DNA of 41,953 bases from Oceanospirillum sediminis (GTDB lineage Bacteria > Pseudomonadota > Gammaproteobacteria > Pseudomonadales > Halomonadaceae): positions 1 through 41,953 of the forward strand of contig NZ_JACJFM010000042.1 of NCBI RefSeq assembly GCF_014164585.1, given 5' to 3'. Within the stretch, counting starts at the first letter, position 1; every line of letters begins with the position of its first letter. A model generated the notes under the pieces. The model was not told the origin of the DNA. It worked only from the letters and a program-made list of their open reading frames with translations, and did no database searches. The translations under genes were made by a program, and so were the position numbers. Positions 34,200-41,497 of this stretch are shown one piece after another.

Positions 34200-34305
34200 A
34201 TTAGTAAGCACTCTGGCTGGGCCTCACACCAGCTTTAGGGTCACTCGATACTCAAAAAGTACCGTCTAGCAGGAAGCTATCTCTGCATTCAAAGTGCTTA
34301 CTAAT
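34200..34305. repeat. Structured element with 13-bp terminal inverted repeats
   Basis: ATTAGTAAGCACT and AGTGCTTACTAAT frame about 105 bases that are clearly richer in GC than the flanking DNA. Inside are three further hairpins: GCTGG/CCAGC (34216-34233), TACT/AGTA (34249-34261) and TAGC/GCTA (34267-34279). It starts two bases after the ATPase stop. It could be a MITE-like insertion, a small structured RNA or an elaborate 3' end. No ORF or poly-T tract is seen. Confidence 0.55.
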
Positions 34306-34358
34306 ATTATTAAATAGTTACTTTAATTTTTTTATTATAGATTAAAGAGTATTTAAAT

Positions 34359-35096
34359 ATGGAAGTTAAGAGATGTATAGCGTGTGGTGAGTTGATAGCG
34401 AAACAAGCAAAAATATGTAAAGTTTGCCATAAAAGACAAAATAGAATTTTTGGTGCTTTTTCCATGTTATCTAAACATGGAGCAAGTATTGGTTTATTGC
34501 TAAGCGGCATAATATATGCTATTACAAATATAGATGAAATAAGGTATCATGTAATGCCTTATGACTCATTTGAAATAAAAAACTTAAGACAAGACTTTTC
34601 ATATACAATAATAAATAAAAGCAAAGGTGATATATTTATAGATTATATTGAATACCATATGCCGAATAAAGAGTCTTCTAATATTTTAAATATAGCAGAA
34701 TACGTTAAAGGTAATAGTATAAGACATAAAAAAAATGATCACCAAGATTTAGAAAATAAATTTCGAGAAGCTAGTAAAAAAGAAAGTTGGAATAGGTCTT
34801 ACATCATAAGTGAAGAATTTGATTCTTATAGAATAAAAAAATCTTATGATTATTTTTCAATGATTTATAGGTATGATATAACTGGTAATTTTGTTTGCTA
34901 CTATTATATTATTCACTCTAAGAGCGACTCTTTCTATATGGACAGAATTAAGGGAGAAGAAGACAAGAGGCTTCAGCAAAAATTTATAGGCGAGATACAT
35001 TATTTTTCTTTATCTCTTAATAAGTGGAAAACAAAAAAAATAGAGCTTGCAGCTTTATACGATGAACGTAAAAGTAAGGACTGTCGTAGTAAGTAG
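34359..35096 (+). CDS. Zinc-ribbon membrane protein of unknown function
   Basis: A 245-residue protein. The N-terminal CxxC-x11-CxxC zinc ribbon is CIACGELIAKQAKICKVCH, followed by a basic stretch and one membrane span (about 42-60: HGASIGLLLSGIIYAITNI). A region of about 180 residues follows, rich in Tyr, Lys and beta-type sequence (YDYFSMIYRYDITGNFVCYYYIIH). It is extremely AT-rich, like the ABC-3C genes, and lies 54 bases after the structured element. It may be an accessory of the defence island or an independent cargo gene. Confidence 0.65.
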   Translation: MEVKRCIACGELIAKQAKICKVCHKRQNRIFGAFSMLSKHGASIGLLLSGIIYAITNIDEIRYHVMPYDSFEIKNLRQDFSYTIINKSKGDIFIDYIEYHMPNKESSNILNIAEYVKGNSIRHKKNDHQDLENKFREASKKESWNRSYIISEEFDSYRIKKSYDYFSMIYRYDITGNFVCYYYIIHSKSDSFYMDRIKGEEDKRLQQKFIGEIHYFSLSLNKWKTKKIELAALYDERKSKDCRSK

Positions 35097-35152
35097 CTTG
35101 ATACGTATTATGTTTTGATGCTCCTAATTCTATGATTGGCTATATTAGTTAA

Positions 35153-35183
35153 CCCCGCCCGGCCAACTCCGGGCGGGGTTTTT
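35153..35183 (+). terminator. Strong rho-independent terminator closing the cargo island
   Basis: A perfect 10-bp GC stem, CCCCGCCCGG (35153-35162) and CCGGGCGGGG (35169-35178), is followed by five T. It separates the AT-rich cargo from the convergent cI gene. Confidence 0.9.
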
Positions 35184-35349
35184 ACATCTGAAATCTGCAT
35201 TGTTAAAGAGCGAGCTGCCAGTGCAGCCGTGTTCTGCTAATTAAGTTAAGTTATCTTTATTATTTGAGTCAAGCAAAATATTTAGAAAACTTGATTTTAT
35301 TTTGTTAAGAAATCAGCCTGAAACTTAACAGACTGATTTGAGAAGAGAT

Positions 35350-35985
35350 TCAGAAGGTTCGGCCAGAGAAGATAACTACGCCCTCAATGGTACAGTTGCC
35401 GTTGATTGAGATGATTTGCTCTGGCCAGTTTGGATTCAGAGGTTTGAGGTATTTCTTACCGGATTCAATGATCAGTTGCTTGAAGGTGGCTGAGTTGTCG
35501 TCATCCATTCTTACGACGATGTACGATCCGTGTTTCCATTGGGCTTCCGGGTCAACAAAGATCAGGTCTCCATCACGAAATTCAGGTTCCATGCTGGCTC
35601 CCTGTACTCTTAGCACATAGGATCGTTCGCTACAGGCTACCGGGCAAGGGTAGCTTTCTATCTCGCTTGGATCAGCTTCCACAATAGGCGTCCATGTCCC
35701 TGCTTGCACCCAGTTCACAAGAGGTAATCGTCTCTTGATCTCAGGTCCGGGCGCTACGTTAGATTCAATTTCACTGGCGGGTTTAATATCACCTTTGCCA
35801 TACAGCAACCATTCCTGAGAGCAGTTCAGTACTTTGCTGAGAGCAAAAAGATTCTCTCCCTTGGGTTGAGTACTTCCATTTTCCCAAAGGCTGATACTGG
35901 CTTTTGTGATTTTCAGCTTGTTAGCGATGTCTTGCTGGGTCAGGCCCAGTTCCTTTCGCCTTTGCTTAATACGTTCATTAATCAT
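35350..35985 (-). CDS. cI: Phage CI-type repressor (HTH + S24 LexA-like peptidase)
   Basis: A 211-residue repressor. The HTH_3 domain lies in residues about 5-60 (LGLTQQDIANKLKITKASISLWENG). The autocleavage site A95-G96 is in NWVQAGTW, the catalytic Ser131 in QGASMEPEF and the catalytic Lys169 in ATFKQL. RecA-stimulated self-cleavage is therefore expected. It is divergent from cro across three operator-like dyads, as in lambda. Confidence 0.93.
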   Translation of the reverse strand: MINERIKQRRKELGLTQQDIANKLKITKASISLWENGSTQPKGENLFALSKVLNCSQEWLLYGKGDIKPASEIESNVAPGPEIKRRLPLVNWVQAGTWTPIVEADPSEIESYPCPVACSERSYVLRVQGASMEPEFRDGDLIFVDPEAQWKHGSYIVVRMDDDNSATFKQLIIESGKKYLKPLNPNWPEQIISINGNCTIEGVVIFSGRTF

Positions 35986-35992
35986 AGTTAAG

Positions 35993-36054
35993 CAATCTTA
36001 ACGATTGTCTTGATTAGTAATGTTGACAACGTTGTCAATTTTACTTAACGTTAA
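35993..36054. promoter_or_regulatory. cI/cro operator region with three dyads
   Basis: Three inverted repeats lie in the cI-cro gap: CAATC-TTAAC-GATTG (35993-36007), TTGACAACGTTGTCAA (36023-36038, perfect) and TTAACGTTAA (36045-36054). The central one contains a TTGACA that can be the -35 box of the rightward promoter, with TAACGT 17 bases on as a poor -10. Its symmetry also gives TTGACA leftwards. Confidence 0.65.
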
Positions 36055-36079
36055 AAGTCAAGTATGGATTGGAGGCGTC

Positions 36080-36271
36080 ATGAACAAAAAAACAGCCATC
36101 GATTACTTCGGTAGTGCCGCAAAGCTGGCAAAGGCGCTGGGCGTCTCCCGGTCTGCGGTGTCTCAATGGGATGAGTGTATCCCGCCGCTTAGGGCTTTTC
36201 AGATCGAGCACATTACCAATGGTCGTTTAATGGCAGATCGGCCGAGTATGCGCGCCTCTGATAATCACTGA
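36080..36271 (+). CDS. cro: Cro-like repressor
   Basis: A 63-residue HTH protein of the P22-Cro type (AIDYFGSAAKLAKALGVSRSAVSQWDECIPPLRAFQIEHITNGRL). ATG 36080 is set by GGAGG 4-5 bases upstream; the longer in-frame start at 36020 would overlap the operators. It is the first rightward gene opposite cI. Confidence 0.88.
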   Translation: MNKKTAIDYFGSAAKLAKALGVSRSAVSQWDECIPPLRAFQIEHITNGRLMADRPSMRASDNH

Positions 36272-36298
36272 TACGTAACAGAATAGGAGACTGAGCAC

Positions 36299-36778
36299 AT
36301 GGGTTCCAGAGCCAGGGAGCATGACGGCGGTACGTTGTCGCTGTCGCAGGCGTGTTATCACGCGGTGTATGAGTTTGAAGGTAAGGCCGCAGCAGTGGCT
36401 GAGGCGATTGGTATTAATCCCCGCACGCTGGCCAATAAGCTGAATGCCAATGTCACGACGCATTTGTTAAATGCCGATGAGGCGGCAGCCATTGGGCAGG
36501 TCACGCGAGATCCCCGGATTCTGTCTGCCCTGTGTCACGAGATGGGAGCCACCTGGCATTGGTTGGATGAGGTGCGGGAAGCTCCGGGTGATATTGATGT
36601 GCTGGGCCACGGGGCCAGTGTGATGGATGCGGCTAACCAGTCGATTCAGGAGCTGGTTAAGGCGTTAGAGGATGGCCGGGTGGATTCGCAGGAGGCCAGG
36701 CGGATTAAGGCAGCGGTACATGATGCGCAGCGTCAGTTGAGGATGCTGAATACATTGGCTGAACGGTTTATGGGGTGA
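36299..36778 (+). CDS. cII: Phage regulatory protein CII (CP76-like)
   Basis: A 159-residue protein of the PF06892 type. SLSQACYHAVYEFEGKAAAVAEAIGINPRTLANKLNA and LNADEAAAIGQVTRDPRILSALCHEMGATW are typical. The C-terminal helix (SIQELVKALEDGRVDSQEARRIKAAVHDAQRQL) probably oligomerises. AGGAG lies 9 bases before the ATG. It follows cro by 27 bases. Confidence 0.85.
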   Translation: MGSRAREHDGGTLSLSQACYHAVYEFEGKAAAVAEAIGINPRTLANKLNANVTTHLLNADEAAAIGQVTRDPRILSALCHEMGATWHWLDEVREAPGDIDVLGHGASVMDAANQSIQELVKALEDGRVDSQEARRIKAAVHDAQRQLRMLNTLAERFMG

Positions 36779-36823
36779 GGTGGCGATTAATCTGACTGGC
36801 TGATTTTTATGAATATCCATTCC

Positions 36824-36846
36824 GGCCCATAACGGGCCATTTTTTT
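36824..36846 (+). terminator. Early rightward terminator (tR1-like)
   Basis: GGCCC-ATAAC-GGGCC is followed by ATTTTTTC between cII and the O-like gene. A further hairpin, TTCGGGC (36880-36886) with GCCCGAA (36905-36911), sits directly before the O ribosome site. Confidence 0.7.
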
Positions 36847-36926
36847 CTTTTCACATTTTCTTTTGTTTTCACTGTGCCGTTCGGGCTGCAGGGAGCTTTT
36901 TTGTGCCCGAAAGGAGGGTTCTGGTT

Positions 36927-38174
36927 ATGAGTGCTGCATTAATTACAACGCTGTTAGAGCGCACTATTGCGTTTCATCCGGTCTTTCGCGATGTGGCGGG
37001 TTCTACCGTCGGAGGCGTGTTTCTGAGTCAGGCGTACTACTGGTCTACCGGTGGTCGTATCGCGGCTGAGCGCGCGGGCTGGTTCTATAAAACCGGGGCG
37101 CAGTGGACGGAAGAGACCCGTCTGTCACGGTCGGAACAGGATCGTGCCCGGCGTGATTTAAAGGCCGTGGGTCTGCTGGAAGAAAAGCGACAGGGACGAC
37201 CGGCTAAGATGTTCTTCCGGCTGAATCTGGAGCGTCTGTCTGAGCTGATTCTTGAGCTGGCAAAGGGTAATTCTCTGCCTGTTGCTGCTAAGAAAAAAGC
37301 CCGTAAAAACAGCAGTTTGCAGGATTCTGCAATCATGGCTGAGCCTGATAAAAAAGCCAGTGAAATCAACAGTTTGCAGGATTCAGCAATCATCGCGCAG
37401 CCTGAGCCGGTAATACCCCCTGATTTGCCGGAAAAACCTAATAAAAACGCCAGTTTGCAGGATTCAGCATCTTGTTTGCAGGATTCGGCATCCCAGTTTG
37501 CAGAATCCTGCAATCTATATACAGAGATTACAGCAAAGAATACTTCAGAGAGTACTGCTGCATTCGCAGCCAGCAGCGCGTCCAGACAGAGTGACGTTTT
37601 TTCCAGCCCAACAGGAGATACCCGCCAGCGCTTTGTGATGTTTGCAGAGTGGGAGCTGCAGGCCATTTTTGTCGAAAAGTGCGAGAAGCGAGGTTTGCTT
37701 CTGGCCCGTCTTGATCCTCACATTCTGAGCGATGAAGTCAGAGATTTTGTCTGCTACTGGATGGCCCGACCGGAAACGGTTCTTACCCAGAGCCTGTGGG
37801 AAAACAAACTGGCTCAGCATCTGCAGCGCGGCATACGTCGTGGTGTGTTTAACACGGATAACACGGAGTTTGGTTATGCGAAACAATCAGGACATTCTGA
37901 GAAACCTAAATCAGCGGCCCAGCTCCATGCCGAAAGTTGCGCCGGAGCATGGGACTACTACGCAGATCAGGCCACCAGCGGACCGCACGGGCCGTATGAC
38001 GGTCAGGGATGGTCTGGCCCGGATGATGCCTCAGCAGGAGGCGGCGAACTCATTACCGGCCAGTTCACCTCAGGGCCAGTGCAACACGGTCAGAACGGTG
38101 AATTTTCCCCAGGCCATGACATCACCTCAGCAGGATACGAGCAGTATTACCCGGCAGGCCCCGAGGCGAATTGA
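36927..38174 (+). CDS. Phage replication initiator, O-like with DnaT-type C-terminal domain
   Basis: A 415-residue protein. A winged-helix DNA-binding part (about 1-110: AYYWSTGGRIAAERAGWFYKTGAQWTEETRLSRSEQDRARRDLKAVGLLEEKRQGRPAKMFFRL) precedes a linker with repeated SLQDSA units. These are the translated iterons of an internal origin. A DnaT-like domain (about 236-300: FAEWELQAIFVEKCEKRGLL... WENKLAQHLQRG) and a Gly/Ser-rich tail follow. AAGGAGG lies 9 bases before ATG 36927. The last 299 bases overlap the P-like gene in another frame. Confidence 0.82.
   Translation: MSAALITTLLERTIAFHPVFRDVAGSTVGGVFLSQAYYWSTGGRIAAERAGWFYKTGAQWTEETRLSRSEQDRARRDLKAVGLLEEKRQGRPAKMFFRLNLERLSELILELAKGNSLPVAAKKKARKNSSLQDSAIMAEPDKKASEINSLQDSAIIAQPEPVIPPDLPEKPNKNASLQDSASCLQDSASQFAESCNLYTEITAKNTSESTAAFAASSASRQSDVFSSPTGDTRQRFVMFAEWELQAIFVEKCEKRGLLLARLDPHILSDEVRDFVCYWMARPETVLTQSLWENKLAQHLQRGIRRGVFNTDNTEFGYAKQSGHSEKPKSAAQLHAESCAGAWDYYADQATSGPHGPYDGQGWSGPDDASAGGGELITGQFTSGPVQHGQNGEFSPGHDITSAGYEQYYPAGPEAN
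37314..37518 (+). repeat. Iterons of a probable phage replication origin
   Basis: Five copies of a roughly 20-bp unit with core AGTTTGCAGGATTC-n-GCA begin at 37314, 37371, 37452, 37473 and 37495. Units 1 and 5 contain dyads TGCAG-GATT-CTGCA and TGCAG-AATC-CTGCA. Unit 5 is followed by an AT-rich stretch (37510-37560). The position inside the initiator gene is as in lambda ori. Confidence 0.75.
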
Positions 38175-38781
38175 TGCGTTCTTCATGCGGATGCAGGGGA
38201 TTTACGGCCATATCTGGACTAGCCGCTGGCCGGTGCCGGAGGCATTGCAGGTGGCTAAAAACGAGTGGCATAACGACCTGGCTAAGTACTCGGATGAGGA
38301 GCTGGATGCTGCCGTCGAACGCAGTAAAGCCCGGTACAAGATGCCGCCCAATCTGGCGGAGTTTCTGGAGTGTTGCATCCCGGACTTTGCTGAGCTGGGT
38401 ATGCCCGATCCGGAAGCGGCGTATCTGGAAGCCTGCCAGAAATCCCATGATCCGAATAACCAGGGCTTTCGCTGGAGTCATCCGGCGGTGTACTTCGCAG
38501 GTAAGCAGGCAGGCTGGCATGACCTGCAGCGGACGTTGAGTGGTGTTCGTACCCGGTTTGATTCGGCTTATGAGGTCTTGTTCCGGCAGGTGGTGTCGGG
38601 TGCTCAGCTGGAAATCCCTAAGCCCAACAGTCGGACACTGGAACACAAAGGCGGTGAGAAAACCCGCACCGAACAAGAGAAACAAACCGCTCTGACACGT
38701 ATTGCAGAGCTTAAGGCCATGCTGGGTATGAAGCAGGCCAGTCCAACGGAATCAACAGGAGGAACGCATGGGAGCATGTGA
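37876..38781 (+). CDS. Phage replication protein P
   Basis: A 301-residue helicase-loader-type protein of the lambda P family. The conserved part begins near residue 97 (RRIDAFFMRMQGIYGHIWTSRW, ARYKMPPNLAEFLECC, RWSHPAVYFAGKQAGW) and the end matches the lambda P tail (ALTRIAELKAMLGMK). GGAG lies 7 bases before ATG 37876. About 100 N-terminal residues are encoded inside the O-like gene in another frame. A later in-frame ATG at 38185 would avoid the overlap but has a poorly spaced ribosome site and cuts the conserved block. Confidence 0.8.
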   Translation: MRNNQDILRNLNQRPSSMPKVAPEHGTTTQIRPPADRTGRMTVRDGLARMMPQQEAANSLPASSPQGQCNTVRTVNFPQAMTSPQQDTSSITRQAPRRIDAFFMRMQGIYGHIWTSRWPVPEALQVAKNEWHNDLAKYSDEELDAAVERSKARYKMPPNLAEFLECCIPDFAELGMPDPEAAYLEACQKSHDPNNQGFRWSHPAVYFAGKQAGWHDLQRTLSGVRTRFDSAYEVLFRQVVSGAQLEIPKPNSRTLEHKGGEKTRTEQEKQTALTRIAELKAMLGMKQASPTESTGGTHGSM

Positions 38782-39220
38782 TCTGGATGATCGAAAAATG
38801 ATTAAGGGCCGGGCGTGGTCAGCCAGTGAGGATCGAAAGGGACCAGGCAAGCGAACTAAGTTAATCCCGTCCATCGACCGCCGTCTGGATGCCTGGGGAC
38901 AGTGGCGAATGGCGAACGATGGACAGGGCTGCACTGAGGTTGCGGGTACGACCATGATTGCCAGAATGATGTCTACAGGTGGGCACCTGATCAGCAGCAC
39001 CAATCCGTCAGCAGGCAGTATGCCGGATGAGATCTTCGATACGGATCAGGCGGTATCTAAGCTGCCGGACAAACTGCGTATGGCGGTAGAGGTTCAGTAC
39101 ATGGATCAGATTTCAACAAAACAGGAGAAGGCCAGCAAGTGTGGATGTGGAGCTGTGACGTTTTACAGACGTTTGTGGTCAGCCCATGAAAAAATATTAT
39201 TTTTTCTTCAAACGGCTTAA
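38768..39220 (+). CDS. Late-gene antiterminator Q-like protein
   Basis: A 150-residue protein resembling the PF06530 antitermination family: IDRRLDAWGQWRMAND at the start of the domain, and DQAVSKLPDKLRMAVEVQYMDQISTKQEKASKCGCGAVTFYRRLWSAHEKI as the C-terminal sigma-like HTH. AGGAGG precedes the ATG and the gene overlaps P by 14 bases. Downstream lies a TTGACA-bearing region followed by two terminators, the expected target for Q. Confidence 0.75.
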   Translation: MGACDLDDRKMIKGRAWSASEDRKGPGKRTKLIPSIDRRLDAWGQWRMANDGQGCTEVAGTTMIARMMSTGGHLISSTNPSAGSMPDEIFDTDQAVSKLPDKLRMAVEVQYMDQISTKQEKASKCGCGAVTFYRRLWSAHEKILFFLQTA

Positions 39221-39277
39221 CGTGGGGCTTACAGAGTGATTCAGGTGTATTTTTTACCCTGTGCACTAAAAAAGAGT

Positions 39278-39306
39278 TTGACACAAATGAAACTCAGGCA
39301 TTAGAG
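39278..39306 (+). promoter_or_regulatory. Candidate late promoter (pR'-like)
   Basis: TTGACA (39278-39283) is followed after 17 bases by TTAGAG (39301-39306). The -35 box is perfect and the -10 weak. It lies between the Q-like gene and tandem terminators, the layout of lambda pR'-tR'. Confidence 0.45.
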
Positions 39307-39338
39307 TTCAGGCATCGTCGTTTTCGTGCGTCGAGACA

Positions 39339-39367
39339 AAACCCGAAGGAACCCTTCGGGTTTTTTT
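39339..39367 (+). terminator. Late leader terminator 1 (tR'-like)
   Basis: AAACCCGAAGG pairs with CCTTCGGGTT and is followed by a T7 run. Confidence 0.85.
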
Positions 39368-39416
39368 ATGTCTGTAATTTGGCTAAGTCAAAACTTGCTG
39401 TGCAAATGACGATTCC

Positions 39417-39443
39417 AACCCGGCCCCCGTGCCGGGTTTTTTT
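39417..39443 (+). terminator. Late leader terminator 2
   Basis: AACCCGGC and GCCGGGTT form an 8-bp stem with a CCCCGT loop and a T7 run. The base of this stem and the sequence after it (CGGGTTTTTTTATGTCTG, n, AATTTGG) repeat those of terminator 1 (about 39358-39381 and 39434-39457), so the pair arose by duplication or recombination. Confidence 0.85.
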
Positions 39444-39466
39444 ATGTCTGCAATTTGGTGGTCTCA

Positions 39467-39736
39467 ATGGAAGTGAAAGAGAAATCGGGCAAAGTCAGTG
39501 GCTTTGAACGACATCTGCAAACCGTACTGGTTATGGCAGTGGTGGCCCTTCTCAGTTGGGGAGGCAGTAAAGCCTCTGAAGGGCTGGAAACGCTGACCCG
39601 ACTGGATGAACGGATGGGGGTGATGAAAGAGAGTCTGGATCAGCTGAAAGGTGTCGGGGCTGAGGTACAGAACCTGAACTTCCGCCTGCAACGGGTGGAG
39701 CAGCGTCTGGATCGTGTAGAGCGGGGGAGCGGCTGA
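39467..39736 (+). CDS. Single-span coiled-coil phage protein (lysis region)
   Basis: An 89-residue protein with one hydrophobic segment (about 20-36: VLVMAVVALLSWGGSKA) and a heptad-rich helix to the end (LDERMGVMKESLDQL, LNFRLQRVEQRLDRVERG). A GGTGG sequence lies before ATG 39467; TTG or GTG codons 9-12 bases upstream are alternatives. Place and topology suit a holin-like or other lysis/envelope protein. The stop overlaps the next start (TGATG). Confidence 0.6.
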   Translation: MEVKEKSGKVSGFERHLQTVLVMAVVALLSWGGSKASEGLETLTRLDERMGVMKESLDQLKGVGAEVQNLNFRLQRVEQRLDRVERGSG

Positions 39737-40284
39737 TGGTGATGGAATCCACTGCTGAGGATCACGGCATTACGCTGATCCGAACACGGGTACCGGGCGC
39801 ACCGGATGCCGCCAGTCTGCTGGACTTTGATGATCTGGAACACTTTGATGCGGATGAATTCCCCGACGGTGTGCTGGATCACATTGAAGCGGAACTGGTC
39901 CTCAATCTGGAGGGCTTCCGCGATATTCTGAAGTACCCTGTTATCCCTTCCCCTCTGCCCGGTGGCTGGTTCCGTAAAGATGGCTCACCCACCAGTCGCC
40001 ACTATGCCTTCAACCGCCTGAGTGATGGCGGTGATGTGTTCCCTCAGTGTGATATTCGTCATGCCTTTATGGTGGCGATGGGTTGTCGCTTCTGGGGTGG
40101 CATCGGCATCTATCTGGATATCACAGGGCCTTCGGGCAAACCGGAACCGATGCTGCATCTGGACTGCCGCGACAAGCGCACTGTCTGGATGCGGAACAAC
40201 GGTGATTACATCTACCCGATGCGCTCGGCTGATGAGCGTCGTCAATTCTGGGAATTACTGGGAGGTCTGCAATGGGCTGGCTGA
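39736..40284 (+). CDS. Phage M15-like peptidase, probable endolysin
   Basis: A 182-residue protein. The zinc-peptidase pattern resembles the M15 (D-Ala-D-Ala/L-Ala-D-Glu) group: SRHYAFNRLSDGGDV with His and Asp ligands (about residues 87-101), then WGGIGIYLDITGP and MLHLDCR with the third ligand His. No signal peptide is seen, so release would need a holin. It follows a membrane protein gene with a one-base overlap and precedes a small helical protein. Confidence 0.7.
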   Translation: MVMESTAEDHGITLIRTRVPGAPDAASLLDFDDLEHFDADEFPDGVLDHIEAELVLNLEGFRDILKYPVIPSPLPGGWFRKDGSPTSRHYAFNRLSDGGDVFPQCDIRHAFMVAMGCRFWGGIGIYLDITGPSGKPEPMLHLDCRDKRTVWMRNNGDYIYPMRSADERRQFWELLGGLQWAG

Positions 40285-40550
40285 AAACTCTGGGTGTGAT
40301 TGTCGCCCGACTGCTGCTGCGTACCGCAATGGATCGTCAGCTGCGTGAAGCAGTGTTTGAAGGCGTGATGATCGCTGAAGACACCGGCTTCAAAGGTGAA
40401 GCAAAAATGAAAAAGGCTCTGGAGCATATCCGCACAGCGGGTGGCCGGGCGCTGATACGTGAAACAGAATCCACACTGAGAACGAAAGTCGAGCAGGCTA
40501 TTGATGAGCTGATCCCTGTCAGAACAGATCAGACGCTGCCGGATCGCTAA
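40272..40550 (+). CDS. Small phage protein in lysis region (LL-H holin-like possible)
   Basis: A 92-residue helical protein with a moderately hydrophobic N-terminus (MGWLKTLGVIVARLLLRTA) and the segment AEDTGFKGEAKMKKALEHIRTAG, which recalls LL-H-type holins. Identity is uncertain. It overlaps the peptidase gene by 13 bases. Confidence 0.5.
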   Translation: MGWLKTLGVIVARLLLRTAMDRQLREAVFEGVMIAEDTGFKGEAKMKKALEHIRTAGGRALIRETESTLRTKVEQAIDELIPVRTDQTLPDR

Positions 40551-40703
40551 CGTGCTCACCGGAAAAGACCCTTGATCAGGCCGGGCTGAGCGGGAATCTC
40601 AGCACTGGGCATACGGTGGAACGTCTCAAAGAATGATCACCCGAGGGGTGAATGTGAACGATGGCACCGTCCCTGCCCTGTTTTTCTTTCTCCAGAAAAG
40701 CGC

Positions 40704-40766
40704 GGGTCCTTTCAGAGCTTACCGCTTTATACGGGGCTACGATCCGCGAACTTTTTCTATTTATAC
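40704..40766 (+). other. Lambda-type cos site
   Basis: GGGTCCTTTC is followed 20 bases later by ACG|GGGC, the same 30-base spacing as the lambda right end. Then come 12 bases GGGCTACGATCC (40734-40745), equivalent to the lambda overhang GGGCGGCGACCT. CTATTTAT occurs 11 bases further on, as in the lambda left end. It lies 98 bases before the small terminase gene. The remainder of the 281-bp gap shows no credible gene. Confidence 0.8.
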
Positions 40767-40831
40767 GACCTGTAGGGGGGAGTGTAGTGGTAATCCTCTG
40801 ATCCATTCTTTTGATAAACAGGAGAGACAAT

Positions 40832-41497
40832 ATGAGTCAATCGGAGATCAAACCGGAGTCTGCTAAGACTGATTCAGTGACTGAGTCCGAACCTGCTGAT
40901 TTAGACAGCAAAGTGGCCAGGGCATCAGAAGCGCTGGCGAAAGGTCAGTTGCTGAAAGGCGGTACTGATCCAAAAAATTATGATCTGACAGCACAGGCCA
41001 GCCAGACCGGATTTGCCCGTTTGCTGGGATGCTCACAACAGTCCATCAGTCGTTATGTGCAATCCGGCGTGCTGACCTCTGGCGGTTCTTACCATAGCTG
41101 GCTGAAAGAGCTGCATGGTCATTTATCAGAAGTCGCCGCAGGCCGTGGCGCAGATCATCAGAACAACATGGCGCAAGCCACCATTGAAGAGAAAACGGCG
41201 AAAACCGCGCTGTACCGGCTGCAGTATCACGAGAAGCTGGGCAGTCTGGTCAATCTTGAAGAAGCTCAGTCTCTGTTAACCGACTGGGCCAGTTATGCCA
41301 ACCGGAAGTTTACTCAGTCTGTTGAAGAGATGGTGACAGAGATTGAGCAGCAGCACGGCATTAAGATTTCGCCTGAACTGAGGGAGAAACATGCTGGAAC
41401 TGCAACTGAGCGAATCAGAAACTTTGTCGGAAAACTTATTGCATCTGCTGAAGATGGCAGCGGAGCTGTTCCGACCGGCGAAGCATTACCCGACTAA
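40832..41497 (+). CDS. Terminase small subunit (Nu1-like)
   Basis: A 221-residue protein. The N-terminal low-complexity acidic part (1-45) is followed by a winged HTH for cos binding (GFARLLGCSQQSISRYVQSGVLTSGGSYHSWLKELHGHL) and a helical region for self-association and large-subunit contact (IEEKTAKTALYRLQYHEKLGSLVNLEEAQSLL). AGGAG lies 8 bases before ATG 40832. It sits directly after cos, as in lambda. Confidence 0.85.
   Translation: MSQSEIKPESAKTDSVTESEPADLDSKVARASEALAKGQLLKGGTDPKNYDLTAQASQTGFARLLGCSQQSISRYVQSGVLTSGGSYHSWLKELHGHLSEVAAGRGADHQNNMAQATIEEKTAKTALYRLQYHEKLGSLVNLEEAQSLLTDWASYANRKFTQSVEEMVTEIEQQHGIKISPELREKHAGTATERIRNFVGKLIASAEDGSGAVPTGEALPD

Noticed and set aside
34200-34305. 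Retron ncRNA (terminal inverted repeats around hairpins)
   Set aside because: No reverse transcriptase gene is present anywhere in the island, and no msr/msd landmarks are visible.
34200-34305. Integron attC site
   Set aside because: The ends lack the RYYYAAC/GTTRRRY core-site pattern, and no integron integrase is present.
38122-38685. 187-codon minus-strand open frame
   Set aside because: It is antisense to the P-like gene, which has clear family features.
40576-40866. Two short open frames (one per strand) between the lysis region and the small terminase
   Set aside because: Both cross the cos site, lack ribosome sites and show no protein-like conservation.
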